From positions 150,231 through 214,230 of the forward strand of contig NZ_JALXFV010000008.1 of NCBI RefSeq assembly GCF_023699475.1: a stretch of DNA of 64,000 bases, written 5' to 3'. The position numbers and the translations under genes were made by a program. Shown piece after piece: positions 8,346 to 16,095 of this stretch. Every line of letters begins with the position of its first letter. Position 1 is the first letter of the stretch. The stretch is from Halomarina rubra (lineage in GTDB: Archaea > Halobacteriota > Halobacteria > Halobacteriales > Haloarculaceae). The notes beneath the pieces are model-generated. The model did no database searches and was not told the DNA's origin. It saw only the letters and a list, made by a program, of their open reading frames with translations.

Positions 8346-8422
8346 CCACCGCCCGTTCGCCCGCCTCCTCGCCCGACGCCTCCGCAAGGACGACGCTTTC
8401 CTCCGACGCTTCGCCCGAAGAG

Positions 8423-8429
8423 ATTTAGT
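8423..8429 (+). promoter_or_regulatory. TATA box of small membrane protein gene
   Basis: ATTTAGT lies 26 bases before the ATG at 8452 and supports that start. Confidence 0.5.
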
Positions 8430-8451
8430 CTTCAACCAACAAGTCCGAACC

Positions 8452-8739
8452 ATGTCCCTCGAGCAGACGGTCGCCGAGAACCTCGGGTACACCCTCCTGA
8501 GCGGTCCCGTCCTCGCCGCGCTCACCTACCTCGTCGGCTCGGCGATGTTCGGCACCGCGGCGGCGGTCGGACTCGCCGTCGGCGTCTACGCGCTCGGGAT
8601 AGCGCTCGTGGCGCGCCGCTCCGAGGACGACGCCGGCAGCGACGGCGTAGCCGACGCAGACGACCCCGAGGACCGGGAGCGTCGACGCGACGACCGGGAG
8701 AAGGAGTTGGCGGCCGAGGCGAGCAACGGACTGTTCTGA
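8452..8739 (+). CDS. Small membrane protein, two transmembrane helices
   Basis: A 95-residue protein with hydrophobic segments at about 15-35 (LLSGPVLAALTYLVGSAMFG) and 38-58 (AAAVGLAVGVYALGIALVA), followed by a highly charged acidic/basic tail of 35 residues (many Asp, Glu and Arg) that would lie in the cytoplasm. No family recognised. The gene has its own promoter and is convergent with the GHMP gene. Confidence 0.75.
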   Translation: MSLEQTVAENLGYTLLSGPVLAALTYLVGSAMFGTAAAVGLAVGVYALGIALVARRSEDDAGSDGVADADDPEDRERRRDDREKELAAEASNGLF

Positions 8740-8767
8740 GCGGTCGGCCCGCCCGTCGCCGCGACGC

Positions 8768-9724
8768 TCACCGCACCGTCGCGCCCTCGTTGCGTCCGGC
8801 GACGACGCGGACGTCGCCCTCGATGCCGACCTCGTCGAGCGCCCGCTGGCCCGCCTCCCGTGCGCCGTCGGCGTTCGCGCGGTCGGTGACGCCGTAGACG
8901 GTCGGTCCCCACGAGGACTGGCCGACGCCGCCGACGGCCGCCGCGTCGCCGAGGGCGGCGACGAGTTCGCCGGCGGGTGGGCGGTAGACGCCGCCCTGCT
9001 CGTCGGCGTACCACGCGCCGTTGAGGCGGCCGAACTCCCCGACCGCGTGACCGAAGCGGTCGCGGTCGCCCGTCGCGACGGCGGGCAGGAGACCGCGGAC
9101 GAGCGTCGCCGCGAGGTCGTCGGCGATGGCGGGGTCGGCGCGCTCGACGACCGCGCGCATGCTGTCGTCCTCCGTCTGGCCGGACTTTCCAGTCCCCTCC
9201 GGAACCACGAGCAGGAACCGCCAGTCCTCGGGTATCGGGTGCCGTGAGACGACCGGCGGGACCGACCACTCGCCGCGAGCGGGCGGCGTCGTGGTGAACC
9301 GCTCGGTGGGGTGGCCAGCGTCGACGACGAACCCGCCGGTCTCGAACGTGGCGACGCCGACGCCCGAGCGCCCGCCTCGACCCAGTGCCGGCGCGAGCGT
9401 CCGCACCTCGGGGTCGCGGTCGTAGGCGTAGGCGACCGCCGCGAGCGTCGCCAGCGTGTGCTGGGTGCCGCTACCGAGGCCGACGTGCCGCGGGAGCCCC
9501 TCGATCAGTCGGACACGAGCGCCCGGAACGTCGAGGCACTCACAGACCGCCCGCGTCGTCGATTCGAGTTCCGGGTCTGCGTCGACGCCGTCGCCACGGG
9601 TCGCCTCGACGACGACCCGTGGCTCGTCGAGTGCGAGGCCGACGCCGCCGTAGAGGCGTTCGTGGGCGAGCGAGAGGTTCGTGAATCCGACGTGGAGGCG
9701 CGCTCCCGTCTCGACCCTGACCAT
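8768..9724 (-). CDS. GHMP-superfamily protein of the beta-RFAP synthase type
   Basis: A 318-residue protein with GHMP-kinase architecture. The N-terminus TGARLHVGFTNLS is the strand that opens archaeal beta-ribofuranosylaminobenzene 5'-phosphate (RFAP) synthases. The segment LPRHVGLGSGTQHTLA is the GHMP motif 2 loop, GRGGRSGVGVATFETGGFV a second conserved block, and VGGVGQSSWGPTVYG the C-terminal motif 3. RFAP synthase condenses p-aminobenzoate-type substrates with PRPP in methanopterin synthesis. Haloarchaea use folates, so the real substrate here may differ. Two glycosyltransferase genes follow upstream on the same strand. A CTTTCACC box lies about 25 bases before the start. Confidence 0.85.
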   Translation of the reverse strand: MVRVETGARLHVGFTNLSLAHERLYGGVGLALDEPRVVVEATRGDGVDADPELESTTRAVCECLDVPGARVRLIEGLPRHVGLGSGTQHTLATLAAVAYAYDRDPEVRTLAPALGRGGRSGVGVATFETGGFVVDAGHPTERFTTTPPARGEWSVPPVVSRHPIPEDWRFLLVVPEGTGKSGQTEDDSMRAVVERADPAIADDLAATLVRGLLPAVATGDRDRFGHAVGEFGRLNGAWYADEQGGVYRPPAGELVAALGDAAAVGGVGQSSWGPTVYGVTDRANADGAREAGQRALDEVGIEGDVRVVAGRNEGATVR

Positions 9725-9848
9725 GGTGGTGACTCGCGCGGTGGGTGAAAGGTCGTTTCGTCACCGGAAACGTTCGCCACTCCCGGCGACGTCGGCGTCG
9801 ACAGTCCCCACGCTGGTCGACGCGACCGCCACCCGCCAGTCTGCCGGG

Positions 9849-10880
9849 TCAGTGCAGGTCGGCGAGGACGCGCTCTGCGACGACGTGGATGCCGTTCTCG
9901 AAGGGGGTCGGGTCGGGAGTGGACCCGACGGCCCGGACGACGCCGCGCAGCGAGTGGGCGACGCGGAATCCCTCGACGGTGTCGAGCAGACGGCCGACGC
10001 CGTGTTGTTCGTCGGTGAACGGCCGGACGACGCAGGCAGTGCCGGCGACGGCCGCCTCCATCACCGTCGAGTAGCCCGAGCAGACGACGACGTTCGCGCG
10101 CTCGACGTACGGGAGGAGCGAGGGAACCGGCTCCCACCCCTCGCCGCCGACGCTGGTCACGTCGCGGCCTGCCGCTTCGAGTCGGGCGACGAGGTCGGTC
10201 TGGTCCGAGGAGTAGGCGCTGGGGACGAGCAACACGTCGAGGTCCGGTACCGCGTCCGTTCCGGACGACGAATCGACGTCGCTCGCGTCGTCGGTGGTCG
10301 CCTCGGTGCCGCCGTCGGCGGCGACAGTTCCCACGTCTCCCACGTCCGCGGGGAGTGCGACCGGGCCGATTCGCTCGACGCCGGCGGGGTCGTGGTCGGT
10401 CGCCCAGACGGCGGGGAAGAAGAACGTCCGCGAGAGGCCGACCTGGAGTCGGGTGAGACCGTCGGTCGCGACGCGTTCGAGCGGGTCGTCGTAGAGGACG
10501 GGGGCGTTGTGCGTCAGGACGTACAGCGGCACGTCCGCGAGAGGGGCGGCCATCGCCGCGAACATGTCGTCGGTGACGACGGCGTCGGGGTCCTCGCGGC
10601 GCAGCCAGCACACCACGTCGCGGACGCGGCGGGCGGCGTTCGGAACGCTGTCGCCGAGGACGGTGCCGTCGCCGTACTGGTAGCTGTCGATGAAGTCGAC
10701 GGCCGTCGGCTCGTAGGGGTCGTAGCCGTTCAGTTCGACGAAGTGGGTCCCGGGGCCGCCGCCGGCGATGGCGACGGTCGCGCCGCGGCGCTCGAACCCG
10801 CGGGCGACGGCGAGCATCCGGGTGGCGTGTCCCGCCCCCTCCGGATAGTGGACGACGGCGATGTGCTCGGGGTCGCTCAT
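9849..10880 (-). CDS. MGT-type glycosyltransferase
   Basis: A 343-residue GT-B-fold protein. The N-terminus VVHYPEGAGHATRMLAVARG matches MurG/MGT-type nucleotide-sugar transferases (G-x-G-H-x-x-R). The C-terminal ANVVVCSGYSTVMEAAVAGT is the nucleotide-sugar binding segment. About 30 Asp/Ser/Thr-rich residues (around 195-225) interrupt the middle, probably a surface linker between the two Rossmann domains. It should transfer a sugar to a lipid, protein or small acceptor. The ATG at 10880 (MSDPEH) is chosen because the glycine-rich strand starts right after it; an ATG 13 codons upstream would add unconserved residues. Confidence 0.85.
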   Translation of the reverse strand: MSDPEHIAVVHYPEGAGHATRMLAVARGFERRGATVAIAGGGPGTHFVELNGYDPYEPTAVDFIDSYQYGDGTVLGDSVPNAARRVRDVVCWLRREDPDAVVTDDMFAAMAAPLADVPLYVLTHNAPVLYDDPLERVATDGLTRLQVGLSRTFFFPAVWATDHDPAGVERIGPVALPADVGDVGTVAADGGTEATTDDASDVDSSSGTDAVPDLDVLLVPSAYSSDQTDLVARLEAAGRDVTSVGGEGWEPVPSLLPYVERANVVVCSGYSTVMEAAVAGTACVVRPFTDEQHGVGRLLDTVEGFRVAHSLRGVVRAVGSTPDPTPFENGIHVVAERVLADLH

Positions 10881-10974
10881 ACCGATGGTCCGGGCGCACG
10901 GGAGTAAGAACCCTCCCATCCGACAGCTTCCACCGGTCGGGGCGAGCGTGTGCCACCCGAGAGCGACGGCCGAC

Positions 10975-11670
10975 TCAGCGCCGCCGGAAGTAGCCGCTGT
11001 CGCGCGGTCGGTCCAGCAGGTACCGGGCGTAGCCGACGGCGTACTCCGCGAGCAGTCCGAGGTAGCCCTGTCGGTGCTGGCGACGCGGTGACGTGGCGAC
11101 CCACGCGTGGCGGTCGTACACCGCCCGGCCCCGCCGAGCCAGACGCATCGAGCAGTCGGTGTCTTCGAGGAACGGTAGGGCCTCGTCGAACCCGCCCGCG
11201 TCGAGCAGCGCGCGGCGGCGGTACGAGCAGTTGTTCCCGCTGGCCTGGACGAACCCGACCGGCCAGGACGCGCGGTACCACCAGTCCGAGAGGACGCGGA
11301 ACAGCAGTCGGTCGCGGCGACTCCCGTCGAGCGGGCGGAGCGGGCCGCCGACGCAGACGACTCTGGGGTCGTGGTAGTGACTGGCGTGGCGGGCGACCCA
11401 CCCTGGCGCGACGACGGTGTCGGCGTCGGTGAAACAGACCACCTCGGCGTCGGTGGCGCGAGCGCCCTGGTTCCGGGCGGCGGCGGGGCCGGCCTCGGCC
11501 GTGTCGGGGAGCACGTGATCGACGGCGGGGTGTGAGCGTGCGACGGCGGCCGTCCCGTCGGTCCCCCCGACGACGACGAGCACCTCGCAGTCCGCGCCGA
11601 CGAGCGAGTCGAGCGTCCGCTCGACCGTGTCTCGTTCGTCGTAGGCCGGGACGACGCAGGCCACGTCCAT
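10975..11670 (-). CDS. Family-2 glycosyltransferase
   Basis: A 231-residue GT-A protein. It opens with DVACVVPAYDERDTVERTL and has the nucleotide-binding EVVCFTDADT (D-x-D motif) near residue 85. Further on, GNNCSYRRRALLDAGGFDEALPFLEDTDCS is the typical acceptor/catalytic region of processive or rhamnosyl-type family-2 enzymes (broken here into its conserved parts ALLDAGGFDE and ED-T-D). The start at 11670 begins the conserved strand. It lies 94 bases upstream of the MGT-type gene on the same strand, so both may act on the same glycan. Confidence 0.88.
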   Translation of the reverse strand: MDVACVVPAYDERDTVERTLDSLVGADCEVLVVVGGTDGTAAVARSHPAVDHVLPDTAEAGPAAARNQGARATDAEVVCFTDADTVVAPGWVARHASHYHDPRVVCVGGPLRPLDGSRRDRLLFRVLSDWWYRASWPVGFVQASGNNCSYRRRALLDAGGFDEALPFLEDTDCSMRLARRGRAVYDRHAWVATSPRRQHRQGYLGLLAEYAVGYARYLLDRPRDSGYFRRR

Positions 11671-11763
11671 GGCGACCCTACCACCGCGCCGCGCAAAAAC
11701 GTTCACGCGGGGCGAACCGTTCGAGACGGGTACCGTCGCTCCCACCGCACATTTCTCCGTCTG

Positions 11764-12624
11764 TCACTCGCCTTCCGGTCGGGGCAGGGCGACGAACGAC
11801 TCGCTGACGAGGCTGAACGGGTCGTACACCGACTGGTGGCACGGGCAGTAGACGTCGTTCTCGGCGTTGAACTGCGTGCTCTGGGGTGTCGACTTGAACC
11901 CCGGAACGCAACAGAAGTGCGTGCACTTCGAGAGCCACGCCAGCACGTTCTCGGGGGCGGCGGCGTCGAGCCACGCGGCCATCGTGGGGTCCTGGCGCAT
12001 CCGGTCGGCCTCCGAGTCCGCGATTCTGAGGACCTGTACGGGGAGCGTCTCCTCGCTGTCGACGCCGTCCGAGCGCCACGTCCCGGTCGCGGGTTTCCCG
12101 AGGCCGGCCTGCCCGATGCCGTTGCCCCACGAGTTGTAGTCCTCGAAGTCCGCGACGTTCATCGGGTCGCCCGCGGTGACGTCCTCGCTCTGCCAATCGT
12201 ACGGCGAACTCTCGTCGTACCGGAACGTGTTGTCCTGGTCGGCCTCGGGGTCGATGGCGGGGATGTCCTGGATGCCACAGTACTGGAACCACTCCGTCGA
12301 GTAGGTCGTCCCGCCGACGTCGGTCTGGGCGACGGCGACGGACCGGCCGCCGACGTCGCGCTGTTCGGCCTCGGGCCACAGTCCGGAGATGGTGCCGTCG
12401 TCGCCGATCTCGACGGGGATGAGAGGCATCCCACGTGGTGCGGGTCCCTCGACGAGTTCGATGCCGAGGAACTCGATGTTCCCGCCGCCCAGTCCCGCGG
12501 GGTTCGTCGCCGTCGTCACCGCCGCGCCGCCGGCGGTCCCGACGCCGGCGAGCACCGACGCGCCGAGGACGCCCTTCACGAAGCGCCGTCTGCTCGTCGT
12601 ACCCGGGTATTTGTCGCTGTCCAT
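11764..12624 (-). CDS. Tat-exported Rieske iron-sulfur protein
   Basis: A 286-residue Rieske [2Fe-2S] protein. Residues 10-14 (SRRRF) and the following Ala/Gly/Val-rich stretch form a twin-arginine signal, which would anchor the protein outside the membrane. Box I is CTHFCC (Cys234, His236, Cys239) and box II is CPCHQS (Cys260, Cys262, His263), so all four cluster ligands and both disulfide cysteines are present. Rieske subunits carry electrons in cytochrome bc or oxidase complexes. Here no cytochrome b, halocyanin or oxidase gene adjoins it. The upstream Met (12699) would only add a poorly conserved tail. Confidence 0.9.
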   Translation of the reverse strand: MDSDKYPGTTSRRRFVKGVLGASVLAGVGTAGGAAVTTATNPAGLGGGNIEFLGIELVEGPAPRGMPLIPVEIGDDGTISGLWPEAEQRDVGGRSVAVAQTDVGGTTYSTEWFQYCGIQDIPAIDPEADQDNTFRYDESSPYDWQSEDVTAGDPMNVADFEDYNSWGNGIGQAGLGKPATGTWRSDGVDSEETLPVQVLRIADSEADRMRQDPTMAAWLDAAAPENVLAWLSKCTHFCCVPGFKSTPQSTQFNAENDVYCPCHQSVYDPFSLVSESFVALPRPEGE

Positions 12625-12855
12625 GGTCGTCTCCGGTCGGACGCCGCTCGTCGTCGAGAGAGTGGAGGGGTCGCCAACCGTCGTGTCAGTAGGTGTCACA
12701 CGACGATAGCGATTGCTGTGGAGTGCCCCGAGAGTCGGTGTGTCCGGCGTTCGAGTCGGTTTCGAGGCGGTTGCAGGGCGGTCGCGACTCGCGCCGTCGA
12801 CAGCGCCGCCCCTTGCTGGGTCAACACCTATCGGCGAGGCGCGTGAGGCTCACGC

Positions 12856-14232
12856 ATGGACAGAGTGAACCCGGCGACGGAGGAGTCGCTCGACCCCATC
12901 GAGAGCGACGACGAAGCGGACGTCGAAGCGGCGCTCGCGCTGGCCGACGAGGTGTACCCCGCGTGGAGCGAGCGGCGACTCGAGGAACGCCGACAGTTGC
13001 TCCAGAACGCCGCCGAGGTGCTCCGCGAGAACGAAGAGGAGTACGCCGAGTTGATGACCCGCGAGATGGGCAAACCCATCGAGGGGGCGCGCTCGGAGGT
13101 CGAGAAGTGTGCGTGGGTCTGTGAGCACTACGCCGAGTACGCAGAGACGTATCTCGCCGACGACGTCCACCAGAGTTCGCCGGAGGCGAAGGCGCTGACG
13201 TCCTACGAACCGCTCGGCCCCATCCTCGCGGTGATGCCGTGGAACTACCCGTTCTGGCAGGTGTTCCGGTTCGCCGCGCCGAACCTCGTCGCGGGCAACG
13301 TCGGCCTGCTCAAACACGCCTCGAACGTGCCGGGGTGTGCGCAGGCCATCGAGGAGGTGTTCTTGGAGGCAGGGTTCCCCGAGGGGGCGTTCCAGAGTCT
13401 CATCGTCGGGTCGGACCCCATCGAGGACGTCATCGCCGACGAGCGAGTTCGGGGGGTGACGCTCACCGGGAGCGAACCCGCCGGACGTGCGGTCGCCCAG
13501 ACGGCGGGTAAGGAGCTGAAACCCTCCGTGCTGGAACTGGGCGGGTCGGATCCGTTCGTCGTGCTGGAGGACGCCGACGTGCAGACCGCCGCGGAGGTGG
13601 GGACGCGAGCACGGACGCTCAACTCCGGGCAGTCCTGTATCGCCGCGAAACGGTTCATCGTCCACGACGCCGTCTACGACGAGTTCGTCTCGGCGTTCGT
13701 CGAGGAGATGTCCGGGCTGACCGTCGGCGACCCGAGCGAGGACGACACCGACGTCGGCCCACAGGCCCGCGAGGACCTGATGGACGACGTCCACGAGCAG
13801 GTCCAGGAGACCCTCGACGCGGGCGCGACCCTGGAGACGGGCGGGGAACCGCTCGACCGCGAGGGTTACTTCTACCCGCCGACGGTCGTCAGCGACGTGC
13901 CCCGCGACGCGACGATGGCGACCGACGAGGTGTTCGGGCCCGCCGCGGCCGTGTTCCGCGTCGAGAGCGAGGACGAGGCCGTCGAACTCGCCAACGACTC
14001 CACCTACGGGCTGGGCGGTTCGGTGTGGACGGAGGACCTGGACAGGGGCGAGCGCGTCGCCCGCCGTATCGAGTCGGGGTGTGTGTTCGTCAACGAACTC
14101 ACGAAGTCCGACCCCCGCATCCCCTTCGGCGGCGTGAAGGACTCGGGGTACGGTCGCGAACTCTCCGAACACGGGATGAAGGAGTTCCTCAACGAGAAGA
14201 CCATCTGGGTACAGTCGGCGAGCGACCAGTAG
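12856..14232 (+). CDS. Aldehyde dehydrogenase, succinate-semialdehyde type
   Basis: A 458-residue NAD(P)-dependent aldehyde dehydrogenase. The N-terminal MDRVNPATEE, the LGPILAVMPWNYPFWQVFRF segment, general base Glu227 (VLELGGSDPF) and nucleophile Cys261 (NSGQSCIAAKRF) are in place, as is the C-terminal K-D-S-G-Y-G-R-E-L. Length and the short N-terminus match the succinate-semialdehyde dehydrogenase (GabD/Sad) branch. The reaction oxidises an aldehyde to its acid with NAD(P). Divergent from the Rieske gene; the 231-base gap between them holds both promoters and nothing else I can see. Confidence 0.92.
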   Translation: MDRVNPATEESLDPIESDDEADVEAALALADEVYPAWSERRLEERRQLLQNAAEVLRENEEEYAELMTREMGKPIEGARSEVEKCAWVCEHYAEYAETYLADDVHQSSPEAKALTSYEPLGPILAVMPWNYPFWQVFRFAAPNLVAGNVGLLKHASNVPGCAQAIEEVFLEAGFPEGAFQSLIVGSDPIEDVIADERVRGVTLTGSEPAGRAVAQTAGKELKPSVLELGGSDPFVVLEDADVQTAAEVGTRARTLNSGQSCIAAKRFIVHDAVYDEFVSAFVEEMSGLTVGDPSEDDTDVGPQAREDLMDDVHEQVQETLDAGATLETGGEPLDREGYFYPPTVVSDVPRDATMATDEVFGPAAAVFRVESEDEAVELANDSTYGLGGSVWTEDLDRGERVARRIESGCVFVNELTKSDPRIPFGGVKDSGYGRELSEHGMKEFLNEKTIWVQSASDQ

Positions 14233-14289
14233 GCATCCGGGCCTACTGCTCGGAGGGGAGTGGCGAACGGTGTCTGCGGGAGGGAGGGG

Positions 14290-14330
14290 TGCGTCAGCGA
14301 CGGGAATGCGTCAGGTGGGGGCTGCGTCAG
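14290..14330. repeat. Three TGCGTCAG repeats at 16-17 base spacing
   Basis: TGCGTCAG occurs at 14290, 14307 and 14323, in the 122-base gap between the convergent ends of the aldehyde dehydrogenase and DUF2182 genes. The spaces between are G-rich (C-rich on the other strand). Confidence 0.6.
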
Positions 14331-14354
14331 CGGGCGGCGAATCAGTCGCGGCGA

Positions 14355-15206
14355 CTACATCGCCATCGTGAACCCGATGCCGAGCGCGGGCTGGACGACG
14401 AGGACGACGACGCCCGCGAGCAGCGAGACGACGCCGACCGCGACCGATATCTCCTTCCCCCACGACGGGATGCGCTCCATCGCGACGACGGTCGTCAGCG
14501 CGACCATCCAGAAGAAGTTCATCTCGCCGACGAACAGCATCACGAGGAAGAACACGCCGAAGCAGATGACGACGCACTCGATGCCGTGTTCGACGCCACG
14601 AGTCGCGCTGTCGACCAGCCCCTCGGCGTGACTCTCGACGGTCGCACAGCAGTCCCGCAGCAGGTCCTGTTTGGGCTTGCTCAACTGGAACAGCCCGGTC
14701 AGGACGAGCGCACCGCCGACGGCGAGGTGCGGGTTCGACTGCGTGAACCCGTGGATGCCACCGGGGAGCAGGGCGTGAATCGTGAGCGGAATCACGGCCG
14801 ACAGCGCCCAGACGACCTGGTAGCTGGCGAGGAAGCCGGCGACGGCGGTCACGACCTCGCGCGCGGTCCCCTCGTGGGCGGACGTGTAGTCGCGCGTGAA
14901 CCGGGTCATCGCGGGGAGCATCATCGCGCCCATCATCACGCCCCACATCACGGCGTAGCCGAAGACGGCCTCCAGCGTGCCGACGTGGAACACGCCGAGT
15001 TCCATCGCGCCCGGTGCGGCCATCGGGACGCCCTGTTCCATCAGCCACGACATCCCGGGCATCGGGACGTGGCCGCCGTACATGAGCACCCAGAGGAGGG
15101 CGTCCAGGCCGAGCATCGCGACCACGACGAGCGTCGTCCGGTCCACGTCCACGTCGAAGACGGCCTCGAAGAGGCCGCCGAACGGCGTGTCGACTCTCGT
15201 GCTCAT
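14355..15206 (-). CDS. DUF2182 polytopic membrane protein
   Basis: A 283-residue membrane protein with about seven hydrophobic helices. Family landmarks are the W-G-V-M-M-G-A-M-M-L-P-A-M segment near residue 95 (Met-rich, after the second helix), GFLASYQVVWALSA, and a pair of cysteines in KQDLLRDCCATVE near 185. DUF2182 proteins are described as predicted metal-binding membrane proteins; the Met-rich helix suggests copper, but that is inference. Its ATG overlaps the stop of the 36-codon ORF upstream in the form ATGA, so translation of the two is probably coupled. Confidence 0.9.
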   Translation of the reverse strand: MSTRVDTPFGGLFEAVFDVDVDRTTLVVVAMLGLDALLWVLMYGGHVPMPGMSWLMEQGVPMAAPGAMELGVFHVGTLEAVFGYAVMWGVMMGAMMLPAMTRFTRDYTSAHEGTAREVVTAVAGFLASYQVVWALSAVIPLTIHALLPGGIHGFTQSNPHLAVGGALVLTGLFQLSKPKQDLLRDCCATVESHAEGLVDSATRGVEHGIECVVICFGVFFLVMLFVGEMNFFWMVALTTVVAMERIPSWGKEISVAVGVVSLLAGVVVLVVQPALGIGFTMAM

Positions 15207-15313
15207 TCGGCGTCCTCCCGCTCGACGGCGTCGGGGAGCGCCGAGCGAACACGTTCGCGAGCGTCTTCGTACAGGTCGCCGACGGTGTCGTTCAGGAGGG
15301 TTCGAAGCTCCAT
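15203..15313 (-). CDS. 36-residue micro-ORF coupled to DUF2182
   Basis: An ATG at 15313 opens 36 codons ending with TGA at 15203-15205. The stop shares four bases (ATGA) with the DUF2182 start. The peptide begins MELRTLLNDTVGDLYEDA and is acidic and helical in appearance, with no cysteine and no membrane segment. Codon choice is the GC-rich pattern of real genes here. A TATA-like AATAAAG at 15339-15345 lies about 28 bases before its ATG, so it is the first gene of the transcript. It may serve as a coupling leader or as a small partner. No family recognised. Confidence 0.6.
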   Translation of the reverse strand: MELRTLLNDTVGDLYEDARERVRSALPDAVEREDAE

Positions 15314-15338
15314 GGGCGAGACGACGCCCCCCAGGAAC

Positions 15339-15345
15339 TTTATTC
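15339..15345 (-). promoter_or_regulatory. TATA box of micro-ORF/DUF2182 operon
   Basis: On the minus strand AATAAAG lies about 28 bases before the ATG at 15313, in one of the most A+T-rich stretches of the window. Nothing in-frame precedes it. Confidence 0.5.
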
Positions 15346-15355
15346 AGTAGCTAAG

Positions 15356-15371
15356 CAACAAAAAATTAAAT
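15356..15371 (-). terminator. T-rich terminator after SRPBCC/zinc-ribbon operon
   Basis: On the minus strand the run ATTTAATTTTTTGTTG follows the zinc-ribbon stop (15434) by about 63 bases. Archaeal termination uses T-runs on the coding strand, and this is the clearest one in the window. It lies just upstream of the promoter of the next operon. Confidence 0.5.
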
Positions 15372-15433
15372 GTCGCGAGGAACAGTCCCGGTTCGATGAC
15401 TGTCCGCCGGCGAGGAGGGGCGTCGGCGGTGGC

Positions 15434-15541
15434 TCAGTCTCGGGTGACGCTGATGTTGAGCAGTCGGCCGCCACAGACCGGACACCGGCCGGGTGTGTCT
15501 GTGCGCCGCTCGCAGTCGTTACACTCGTACAACGAAGGCAT
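15434..15541 (-). CDS. 35-residue zinc-ribbon micro-protein (DUF7129-like)
   Basis: An ATG at 15541 opens a 35-residue peptide with two C-x-x-C knuckles: YECNDC at residue 5-10 and GRCPVCGG near 19-26, ending LLNISVTRD. This is a complete zinc ribbon. Similar very small putative zinc proteins are common in haloarchaea and are often missed because of size. The start lies 7 bases after the stop of the SRPBCC gene, so the two form an operon. Function unknown; a zinc-bound RNA or protein contact is possible. Confidence 0.8.
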   Translation of the reverse strand: MPSLYECNDCERRTDTPGRCPVCGGRLLNISVTRD

Positions 15542-15548
15542 GCTAACA

Positions 15549-15992
15549 CTACGCAACGTCGGTAGATGAACCTGTCGCGTGGCTGGCCTCCGCCTGCTCG
15601 CGGACGGCCTCCATCACCTGCGGGAGAGCGTGGCGGTAGTGTCGACCCAGTGTCCGCGAGAAGACGCGGCCGAGGGGTCCCTCGAACCACACTTCGTGGG
15701 TGAAGTTCGTCCCGCCGTCGTGGCTGTGGAGCGACCGTCGGACGACGAGACGCGCGAGCGGCAGGTCGGCGACGTACGTGTACGACCGGACCGGGTCGAC
15801 GTCGGTGACGACGAAGGAGGTGGCTCGGCCGCGGCGCGGCGTCAACTCGCCCGTCGCCCCCTCGCAGAACTCGCCGTCGAGCGTCGCCTCGCGCAACTCG
15901 GTGTCCCAGGTCGGCCACTGCTCGACGGTCGTCCAGACGTCCCACACCCGCCTCGGCGGTGCCGTCGTCTCCGTGCTGTGACTGAACCACAT
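15549..15992 (-). CDS. SRPBCC-family protein (ligand-binding, START-like)
   Basis: A 147-residue protein of the SRPBCC superfamily. It opens WFSHSTETTAPPRRVWDVWT with the edge strand and helix of the fold, then WPTWDTELREATLDG, and ends with a long helix (RHYRHALPQVMEAVREQAE) that caps the hydrophobic cavity. Members bind lipids or aromatic ligands, or are cyclase-like. The start MWFSHS is used; the longer frame to 16103 lacks conservation. First gene of an operon with the zinc-ribbon micro-gene. Divergent from the ThDP enzyme. Confidence 0.85.
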   Translation of the reverse strand: MWFSHSTETTAPPRRVWDVWTTVEQWPTWDTELREATLDGEFCEGATGELTPRRGRATSFVVTDVDPVRSYTYVADLPLARLVVRRSLHSHDGGTNFTHEVWFEGPLGRVFSRTLGRHYRHALPQVMEAVREQAEASHATGSSTDVA

Positions 15993-16095
15993 GACACTCC
16001 GTACGGGGCGCGGTGAGATTAGCTGTGCGTGCCGACACGCCCCCATCGTCGGTGGCCGGGTCGGGGTTGATGTGTCGTCCGTTCGTGGCGGGAGT

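Noticed and set aside
14290-14330. CRISPR array
   Set aside because: Repeats are only 8 bases with 8-9 base gaps, no spacers of 30-40 bases and no cas genes.
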